A stretch of DNA of 64,000 bases from NCBI GenBank assembly GCA_009782615.1, contig WRIS01000002.1, positions 124,001 to 188,000 on the forward strand, written 5' to 3'. Within the stretch, counting starts at the first letter, position 1, and every line of letters starts with the position of its first letter. Position numbers and translations under genes: made by a program. Source of the DNA: Eggerthellaceae bacterium (lineage in GTDB: Bacteria > Actinomycetota > Coriobacteriia > Coriobacteriales > Eggerthellaceae). The notes under the pieces were generated by a model. It was not told the DNA's origin, did not search any database, and saw only the letters and a program-made list of their open reading frames with translations. This document shows, piece by piece, positions 48,951 to 55,120 of this stretch.

Positions 48951-51242
48951 ATGGCACAGATTGCAAAACCGATATGCAATAACGTAGAAACCCTTGACTC
49001 GAACCTGGCTGCTCGTGTGGCTCTCGAATTAGGGCTTTCTGCAGAAGAATACGAAAACGTGGTGAAAACCCAAGGGCGCAGACCCTCGCTTACGGAATTG
49101 TATATCTATTCACTTATGTGGTCAGAACACTGTTCCTATAAACACTCGCGCGCTCAGCTGCGCAAGTTTTCAAGCGAAGGCGAACACGTCTTGCAAGGAC
49201 CAGGTGAAAACGCGGGCGTTATATCGGTGGGGGACGGCTGGGCGGTTGCGTTTAAGATGGAGTCGCACAACCACCCAAGCGCCATCGAACCTTACGAGGG
49301 TGCGGCCACTGGTGTGGGCGGTATCATTCGCGACATTTTTACGATGGGCGCGCGTCCCATCGCTTCAATGAATTCCCTGCGTTTCGGCACGCTTGACAAG
49401 CCGCGCCAGCGCTATCTTTTGGACGGAGCCGTTGCGGGCATTGGCGGGTATGGTAACTGTCTTGGTGTTCCCACCGTTGGTGGCGAAATATACTTTGACA
49501 AGGCATACGAAGGAAACTGCCTGATTAACGCTTTTTCGCTGGGCTTGATGCGCGAAGAAGATTTGACCCGTGCCGTGGGTAGTGGGCCTGGCAACCCTGT
49601 TGTGCTCATCGGAAATTCCACAGGGCGCGATGGCATTGGTGGCGCTTCGGTGCTCGCTTCGCAAGAATTTGACGAAGCGGCGGAAAATAAACGTCCCGCC
49701 GTACAGGTAGGCGACCCCTTTGAAGAAAAACTGCTTATCGAAGTATGCCTTGAACTGCTCGGGCGCGGAAAGTTCGTCGCCTTAGGTGATTTGGGTGCAG
49801 CAGGCTTGACCTCAAGCGCTTCAGAAATGGCAAGTCGCGGCGGCGTTGGCATCGAAATTGACGTACAAAAAGTGCCTCAACGCGAAACCGAAATGAAGCC
49901 TTTCGAAATCATGGTGAGCGAAAGCCAGGAACGCATGCTTGCCGTGGTGCGTCCCGAAGATGTCGCCGATGTTGAAGAGGCCTGCAAACGCTGGGGCGTA
50001 AAGTGCTCCGTTATCGGGCAAATCACCGACACAGGGCGTTTTGTGGTTCGCGACACCAGTCTGCCGACAGACCGTCAAATTGTTGCCGACATGCCTGCGC
50101 TTCAGCTTGCCGAAGATGCTCCGTTGTATTACCCCGAAAGCAAACGCCCGTCTTATCTGGACGAAGTGGCGGCTTTCGACCCCTATACCTTGAATTTTCC
50201 CGATGACGTTGAAACACTTTCAGCTCATTTGCTGGCACTGTTGGCAAGTTCCAATATCTGTTCACGCGAATGGGTATGGCGGCAATACGATCATCAAGTA
50301 CAGAATTCAACCGCGCTTTTACCAGGAGCCGACAGTGCTGTGGTGCGTGTTGGTGCCCCAGGGCGCGGTGCAATAAGTTCCCGCGGCATCGCCATGACCA
50401 CTGATTGCAATGGTCACTACTGCTGGCTTGACCCTTACACGGGTGCCAAGATTGCTGTTGCCGAAAGCGTGCGCAATCTTGCGTGTGTGGGCGCAACGCC
50501 CTCTGCGCTTACGGATTGCCTCAACTTCGGCAATCCCGAAAAGCCCGAAGTGTTCTACACTTTTGAGCGTGCCATCGACGGCATGAGCGAAGCGTGCAAA
50601 TTCTTCGAAATACCAGTTATTTCAGGTAACGTGAGTTTCTACAACGAAAGTTTCGGCAACGCAATTTATCCGACCCCTGCCGTTGGCACTGTGGGCGTAA
50701 TGGATGACTACACAAAATACGCGACCCCCGCATTCAAGCAGGTGGGCGACACCATCATTCTTGTTGGAGAAACTGCTGATGAACTAGGTGGAAGCGAATA
50801 CCTCAGCGTTCTTTTTGATGAACTGCGTGGCAGCTGCCCTGCGTGTGATTTAGAACTTGAGCGCGACACGAGCGCTCTTGTGCGCCAGGCAGTCGCCGAT
50901 GGTATTGTTGCCAGTGCGCACGACATCAGCGAAGGAGGAGCCGCGGTTGCTCTCGCAAAGTGCGCCATCGCAGGCAATCTTGGTGCGCAGGTTGTTCTCG
51001 ACGACGATTTGCCTCCTGCGGCAAGCCTTTTCGCCGAAACGCAGGCGCGCTTTATCATCAGCGTGGACAACAGTAATGCTCAAGAATTCATTGAGCGTCT
51101 CGTTGCCGCGCAAGTTCCCTATTCAGTAATTGGCGAAGTTGTTGACGCGAGAGATGGTATCATCATAGAAGAAAAAGTAAAAGTAAGCCTTGACGAAGCA
51201 ACGCACGCCTTCAAGAACGCTCTTGAGGAAATGCTTCGCTAG
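48951..51242 (+). CDS. purL: Phosphoribosylformylglycinamidine synthase, large subunit PurL (small form)
   Basis: 763 residues, the size of the PurS-dependent PurL. It converts FGAR to FGAM with ATP and ammonia from PurQ. Signatures are MWSEHCSYKHSR, KMESHNHPSAIEPYEGAATG, GGIIRDIFTMGARPIA, LGDLGAAGLTSSASEMA and the second-half ISGNVSFYNES and AHDISEGGAAVALA. ATG at 48951; a TTG two codons earlier is also possible. Neither has a strong ribosome site, and coupling to the upstream 24-codon ORF is a possibility. Confidence 0.97.
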   Translation: MAQIAKPICNNVETLDSNLAARVALELGLSAEEYENVVKTQGRRPSLTELYIYSLMWSEHCSYKHSRAQLRKFSSEGEHVLQGPGENAGVISVGDGWAVAFKMESHNHPSAIEPYEGAATGVGGIIRDIFTMGARPIASMNSLRFGTLDKPRQRYLLDGAVAGIGGYGNCLGVPTVGGEIYFDKAYEGNCLINAFSLGLMREEDLTRAVGSGPGNPVVLIGNSTGRDGIGGASVLASQEFDEAAENKRPAVQVGDPFEEKLLIEVCLELLGRGKFVALGDLGAAGLTSSASEMASRGGVGIEIDVQKVPQRETEMKPFEIMVSESQERMLAVVRPEDVADVEEACKRWGVKCSVIGQITDTGRFVVRDTSLPTDRQIVADMPALQLAEDAPLYYPESKRPSYLDEVAAFDPYTLNFPDDVETLSAHLLALLASSNICSREWVWRQYDHQVQNSTALLPGADSAVVRVGAPGRGAISSRGIAMTTDCNGHYCWLDPYTGAKIAVAESVRNLACVGATPSALTDCLNFGNPEKPEVFYTFERAIDGMSEACKFFEIPVISGNVSFYNESFGNAIYPTPAVGTVGVMDDYTKYATPAFKQVGDTIILVGETADELGGSEYLSVLFDELRGSCPACDLELERDTSALVRQAVADGIVASAHDISEGGAAVALAKCAIAGNLGAQVVLDDDLPPAASLFAETQARFIISVDNSNAQEFIERLVAAQVPYSVIGEVVDARDGIIIEEKVKVSLDEATHAFKNALEEMLR

Positions 51243-51303
51243 CTGCAACGTTGTTGCGAATATCAAGTGATTTAGTAGTAATTAGACGACGAGTGATACG
51301 AAC

Positions 51304-52155
51304 ATGACAGAACCTGAAAAGCCGAATCAAGCAGGAAAACAATCCCTAACCATTCTGGCGATTATTTTCTTCCTTACTATCGTTGGTTTTGCGATGCCAG
51401 GTAACCTTGGGCAAGAAGGCATGAAAAAAGAAATCGCTGCAATGAGTCCTTTTTCGGTTACCCCCCTTTCTGCTTCTCCCGAGTTTATCAAAAAGCCGTA
51501 CTCTTTGGATAACCCCCTTCCTCACACCTTGTTTCTTGGTCAATGGAAACCAGACCCCCCGACCCTTTCTGTTCTCGACCCGTCGTTTCCTTTGGCATCC
51601 TATACTCAAAAGATTTCGTTTATCAGTCAATATCCCGAACTTCCTACGGGATGCGAAGCCGTTTCGCTCACGATTGTTTTGAGCAGCATGGGTTTTGAAT
51701 TGGAAAAAACAACTATTGCCAAATCGTATCTGCCGTATTCCGATGGCGACTTCGTCAATTCGTTTGTGGGTGACCCCTACACTGCTGATGGGATGACGAT
51801 ATATCCACCAGGGCTTACGAAGGCGGCAAACGACTTTTTTACCAAGACAGGTTCGGTAAAAAGAGCCTTCAATATCAGTGGTGTCGCCTTCGATGAACTC
51901 ATTACCTATATCGACAAAGGTTATCCCGTTGTTGTTTGGACAACTATCGACAATTCTTTTCCTGATTTCACCGATTTAGAAATCGACGGTTGGCGCTGGT
52001 ATAAAAGTGAACATTGCGTAGTGCTCTATGGACTTGATCGCGAGACCAATCAGGTGTTCATAGCTGACCCCGTAAACGGCGAGGTGCAATATAGCGCCGA
52101 TATTTTCCGCACCATTTTTGAAGCATGCGGAAGCATGGCGATGGTCATCTACTAG
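51304..52155 (+). CDS. Membrane-anchored C39-like cysteine peptidase (Peptidase_C39_2)
   Basis: 283 residues. An N-terminal hydrophobic helix at about 14-32 acts as signal anchor. A Pro/Ser linker is followed by the papain-like domain: PELPTGCEAVSLTIVLSSMG with candidate nucleophile C117, YPPGLTKAANDFF, YIDKGYPVVVWTTI and the His region KSEHCVVLYGLDRETNQVFIADP with an Asp. Such YvpB-like proteins are extracellular; substrates are mostly unknown. Only a weak GAGTGA site precedes the ATG. Confidence 0.88.
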   Translation: MTEPEKPNQAGKQSLTILAIIFFLTIVGFAMPGNLGQEGMKKEIAAMSPFSVTPLSASPEFIKKPYSLDNPLPHTLFLGQWKPDPPTLSVLDPSFPLASYTQKISFISQYPELPTGCEAVSLTIVLSSMGFELEKTTIAKSYLPYSDGDFVNSFVGDPYTADGMTIYPPGLTKAANDFFTKTGSVKRAFNISGVAFDELITYIDKGYPVVVWTTIDNSFPDFTDLEIDGWRWYKSEHCVVLYGLDRETNQVFIADPVNGEVQYSADIFRTIFEACGSMAMVIY

Positions 52156-52215
52156 GCTTTTTTGTAGCAAAACAATGAACACGAAAACTATTTTTAGAAA
52201 AGGAACGTGCGCGCG

Positions 52216-52659
52216 ATGAACGAAAAAGCATCTTCCATAAACGGGCTTATGAAGCTTCTCAATATGGAAATCGTCGAAGCAAGCAAAACACGCGTTGAGA
52301 TGAGCATGCCGATTACCCCCGACCTCTATCAGCCGTTTAATTTTGTGCATGGGGGTGCAACGATTGCCTTGCTTGAAAGTGCCGCAAGTTACGCTGCTGA
52401 AAAAAATGCAAATTTGGAAGTTGAAACGGTTTTTGGCGTTAACGTCAACGTCAATCACCGCAAAAGTGGAAAAAGCGGCACGCTCAGGGGAATTGCAGAA
52501 CTCGAAAGGCATGAAGGCGCAAAATACTACTGGCGTGTGGTGGCGCTCGATGATGAAGGTGATGTTGTTTCGGAAGGAACCATTCTGACGCTTACCGTCA
52601 GCTACGAACGTTTGGCTGAAAAAGCAGCGCGTAAAGGTGCAAAAAACGCTGCGAAATAG
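52216..52659 (+). CDS. PaaI-type hotdog thioesterase
   Basis: 147 residues. Hotdog-fold pattern: LMKLLNMEIVEASKTRVEMSMPIT, the helix-capping YQPFNFVHGGATIALLESAAS (the HGG and Glu are typical), FGVNVNVNHRKSGKSGTL and a last strand VSEGTILTLTVSYER. It probably hydrolyses an acyl-CoA or aryl-CoA thioester in the cytoplasm. ATG at 52216 is preferred because AAAAGGA lies 11 bases upstream and only 2 from the alternative GTG. Confidence 0.9.
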   Translation: MNEKASSINGLMKLLNMEIVEASKTRVEMSMPITPDLYQPFNFVHGGATIALLESAASYAAEKNANLEVETVFGVNVNVNHRKSGKSGTLRGIAELERHEGAKYYWRVVALDDEGDVVSEGTILTLTVSYERLAEKAARKGAKNAAK

Positions 52660-52695
52660 GGTAGAGTAAAACGGACTAAGAGGAAGGAAGCACCT

Positions 52696-53010
52696 ATGAA
52701 AGGTTTTCGGCTTAATCCCGATACGGATTATGTGGCAGGTATTCTCAAAGGACTCCAAAAACGTGAAGGGCACTGTCCGTGTAGGGTAAATGTTGACGAT
52801 ACCACACTGTGTCCATGTGATGAATTTGTTGGCAAAGGCATCTGCAAGTGTGATTTGTTTATTCCCCTTGAGGAAGCAGAAGCAGAAGCAGAAGCAGAGG
52901 AAGAAGAAGCAGAAGCAGAGGAAGAAGAAGCAGAAGCAGAGGAAGAAGAAGCAGAGGAAGAGGAAGAGGAAGAGGAAGAGGAAGAGGAAGAGGAAGAGGA
53001 AGAGGACTAG
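52696..53010 (+). CDS. Ferredoxin-thioredoxin reductase catalytic-type protein with poly-Glu tail
   Basis: 104 residues. The Cys pattern C27-P-C29, C39-P-C41, C50-K-C52 (in GHCPCR, LCPCDEF and GICKCDLF) is that of the FTR catalytic chain, which holds a 4Fe-4S cluster beside a redox disulfide and reduces thioredoxin-like targets. Spacing between the first two pairs is shorter than in plant FTR. The last 45 residues are almost only Glu and Ala (EAEAEAEEEE type), encoded by GCAGAA/GAGGAA repeats. Gene-specific ribosome site GGAAGG. Ferredoxin partner unknown. Confidence 0.85.
   Translation: MKGFRLNPDTDYVAGILKGLQKREGHCPCRVNVDDTTLCPCDEFVGKGICKCDLFIPLEEAEAEAEAEEEEAEAEEEEAEAEEEEAEEEEEEEEEEEEEEEEED
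52870..53007. repeat. GAGGAA/GCAGAA hexanucleotide tract
   Basis: About 138 bases of almost pure purine repeat encoding the acidic tail of the FTR-like protein. Units are six bases, so length changes keep frame. The complementary strand reads as a spurious long Phe/Leu-rich frame. Confidence 0.9.
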
Positions 53011-53039
53011 AGGTCCCCCGAAGGAAAAGGTTTGCTTAC

Positions 53040-54365
53040 ATGTCTGTCGCGCTGAGCTTGACGCTGGTAATAGTTTTTCTCTTGATGAATGCGTTTTTCG
53101 TTGTTGCGGAATTCTCCTTAGTAAGGGTTCGAAAATCCCAAATTGAAATGGCGATTGACTCCAAGAAGGCGGGAGCAATTCACGCAAGAACCATCACCGA
53201 AAACGTTAATGCGTATCTTTCGGCGTGCCAGCTGGGCATCACCCTTGCTTCTTTGGCGCTCGGCTGGCTGGGCGAACCAGCGGTTTCAAAACTTATCCAT
53301 CCTTTTTTCGACCTGTTCGGTATGCCCGATGTGGTGGTATCGGCTATTGCGGTAGCTATCGGTTTCACGGTTATCACGGCACTGCACATCGTTGTAGGTG
53401 AACTCATTCCTAAATCACTGGCGATTTTTAGCACCGAGCGTTATGCTCTTTTCACAGCGACTCCGCTTGTGTGGTTTTACCGCATCACCTATCCTATCAT
53501 GTGGTTTTTCAACACGATAACGAACGGGGTACTGAAGCTTTTCGGGCATGATGTAACCAAGGAAGACAACGCCTATACCGACGTGGAATTAAAGCTGCTT
53601 GTTGAGCAGAGCGCCGAGAGCGGCTACGTTGACCTTGAGCAAAGCGAATACGTGAGCAACATTTTCGACCTTGACGATAAAGATGCTGAAGCGATTATGA
53701 CGCCCCGTACCGAACTCGTGTGCTTTGATGTCGAAGACGAGCTTGAAGAAAATCTCAAGATGGTGCGGCAGTACAAATACACGCGCTATCCCGTAATACG
53801 GGGAAACAAAGACGACATCATCGGGCTGGTGCACATCAAAGACCTCTACGGACTCAGCGCTGAAGCCACCACCCAAGACCTTAATATCAGGATGATTCCT
53901 GCTGTTCCTGCAGGGCTTACGGTTGATAGGCTCATGCAGGTGTTGCAGGAAAAGCGCACGAAGATGTGTGTTGTCGTTGACGAACACGGCGGCACGGCAG
54001 GTATCGTTACGATGGGCGATGTCATGGATGAAATCGTAGGGCGCTTCGAGGACGAATATACGCACGATAGCGAAGATGTGAAAAAGCTGGGCGAGGGGCA
54101 CTATCGGGTTGATGGCACGATGCCCGTTGATGAATTGTATGAACTTATCGGCTTCGAATTGGAACAAACAGGCTTTGAAACAGCGGGTGGCTTGCTTTTT
54201 GAACTATTCGACCAAATTCCTGACGAAGGCGATACGACATCGGTTGAACAAGAGGGCATCAAGGCGACGTTTACCGTGGAAAAGATGGATAATCTTCGCG
54301 TTGACATAATTGAGCTGGTGGTCGAAAAGCTGTCGGATGAGGCACAGTCGGGCGAGGTTTTTTGA
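53040..54365 (+). CDS. CNNM/CorC (HlyC/CorC) family protein
   Basis: 441 residues. DUF21/CNNM membrane domain (1-195; FLLMNAFFVVAEFSLVRVRKSQIEMAI, SCQLGITLASLALGWLGEP-like segment, HIVVGELIPKSLAIF). CBS pair (AIMTPRTELVCFDVED, YTRYPVIRGNKDDIIGLVHIKDL, MCVVVDEHGGTAGIVT). CorC_HlyC domain (about 350-430). Putative Mg2+/Co2+ export or regulation. ATG with AAAAGG 9 bases upstream. It is more similar in length to YugS/YrkA-type proteins than the paralogue at 34503-35930. Confidence 0.93.
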   Translation: MSVALSLTLVIVFLLMNAFFVVAEFSLVRVRKSQIEMAIDSKKAGAIHARTITENVNAYLSACQLGITLASLALGWLGEPAVSKLIHPFFDLFGMPDVVVSAIAVAIGFTVITALHIVVGELIPKSLAIFSTERYALFTATPLVWFYRITYPIMWFFNTITNGVLKLFGHDVTKEDNAYTDVELKLLVEQSAESGYVDLEQSEYVSNIFDLDDKDAEAIMTPRTELVCFDVEDELEENLKMVRQYKYTRYPVIRGNKDDIIGLVHIKDLYGLSAEATTQDLNIRMIPAVPAGLTVDRLMQVLQEKRTKMCVVVDEHGGTAGIVTMGDVMDEIVGRFEDEYTHDSEDVKKLGEGHYRVDGTMPVDELYELIGFELEQTGFETAGGLLFELFDQIPDEGDTTSVEQEGIKATFTVEKMDNLRVDIIELVVEKLSDEAQSGEVF

Positions 54366-54372
54366 AAAACCT
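54355..54372. terminator. Hairpin at the end of the corC gene
   Basis: AGGTTTTT (54355-54362), two-base loop, AAAAACCT (54365-54372): the stop codon is in the loop. In the plus direction it lacks a clean U-tract after the stem, so termination efficiency is uncertain. Confidence 0.4.
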
Positions 54373-54484
54373 AATTATGAGAAAAACTCTCAAATTATTG
54401 CGAAATACTGCATAATATAACTACTTTTTGTAATAAAACTTGTATTTTTTTGAAGATTGCATGCTTTTCTAAAACGAAGCATAG

Positions 54485-54640
54485 TATCATAAAGTTGCCG
54501 TGTTATGCGGCATCAGTCGGCTTGTCTTATCCGTCGTATCCTAGGGATGGAAGAAGCGGCAGACTACTAAAAGGTCTATGGCATGTGTGAACGATTGCGA
54601 TCCTACCACCCCTAGGCAATAGGAATCATGTGCTGTGGAC
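54485..54640. ncRNA. Candidate structured RNA in a gene-free gap
   Basis: A TAGTAT box at 54483-54488 is followed by the hairpin TGCCG/CGGCA. A longer rod is closed by CCTAGGGATGG (54540-54550) with CCACCCCTAGG (54606-54616), 10 of 11 pairs, with further pairing AGAC/GTCT inside. No coding potential is seen. This is suggestive of a small RNA, but no family was recognised (6S, SRP, RNase P and tmRNA were considered) and strand is uncertain. Confidence 0.25.
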
Positions 54641-54660
54641 CTTGATTATTTTCTATCCCC

Positions 54661-55104
54661 GTCATTGCGCTCCGTGTCAAGCCCCCCGTCATTGCGGGCT
54701 TGACCCGCAATCTTAGTTTCGCGGTCACTAGCGAAAGGGTCTCAGTTCACCCGTTTCGCTACTCAGATTCTGCGAATCTTCGTGCGCTTCACTGCTGAAA
54801 TCATAGTAAGCTACTAATCAGTGTTCAGAGAGAACTTCGACCCCTTCGCCAGGAACCGCTTTTATCGAACCTGTGTTAGGAGGGAGCGCATAACCTAACA
54901 CGTCCCATTTTTGTCATTGCGAGCCTGACCCGCAATCTTTCCCCTGCTCTAACGGAAATGTTTCACGTGAAACATTTGTACGTTTTTCGCCCTTGGTCAT
55001 TGCGAGGAGCTTAAGCGACGAAGCAACCTAGTCGTTGATTTGCGGGTTGACACTCTTGTGTAACCGCTTCCAGCACGTCATTGCGGGTCTGCCCCGCAAT
55101 CCTT
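54661..55104. repeat. Cluster of CATTGCGGG palindromic repeats
   Basis: At least four copies of an imperfect element beginning GTCATTGCG and ending CGCAATC or GAAGCAACC occur near 54661-54714, 54911-54937, 54995-55030 and 55074-55104. Two form perfect hairpins (ATTGCGGG with CCCGCAAT at 54691-54711 and 55080-55100). The remaining sequence here, about 54715-54900, shows no gene and no clear structure. The family is the dispersed intergenic kind, also seen at 57498-57602 and 61905-61975. Confidence 0.8.
54956..54977. other. parS centromere site
   Basis: TGTTTCACGTGAAACA at 54959-54974 is a perfect match to the bacterial parS consensus (TGTTNCACGTGAAACA) bound by ParB, and the palindrome extends three bases further on each side (AAA/TTT). 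It lies in a gene-free gap between convergent genes, where a ParB-loading site is tolerated. parS sites usually cluster around the replication origin, which suggests this region is origin-proximal. No parA/parB genes are in the window. Confidence 0.88.
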
Positions 55105-55120
55105 GCCCTTTTCGTCAGCG

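Noticed and set aside
51976-53187. 403-codon minus-strand frame rich in Phe and Leu
   Set aside because: It is the complement of the GAGGAA repeat tail and of three well-supported plus-strand genes; its only feature is the FLFLFL run created by the repeat.
54485-54640. Identification as 6S, SRP, RNase P or tmRNA
   Set aside because: Diagnostic sequences (SRP GGAAG loop region, RNase P and tmRNA cores) are missing, so only a generic structured candidate is reported.
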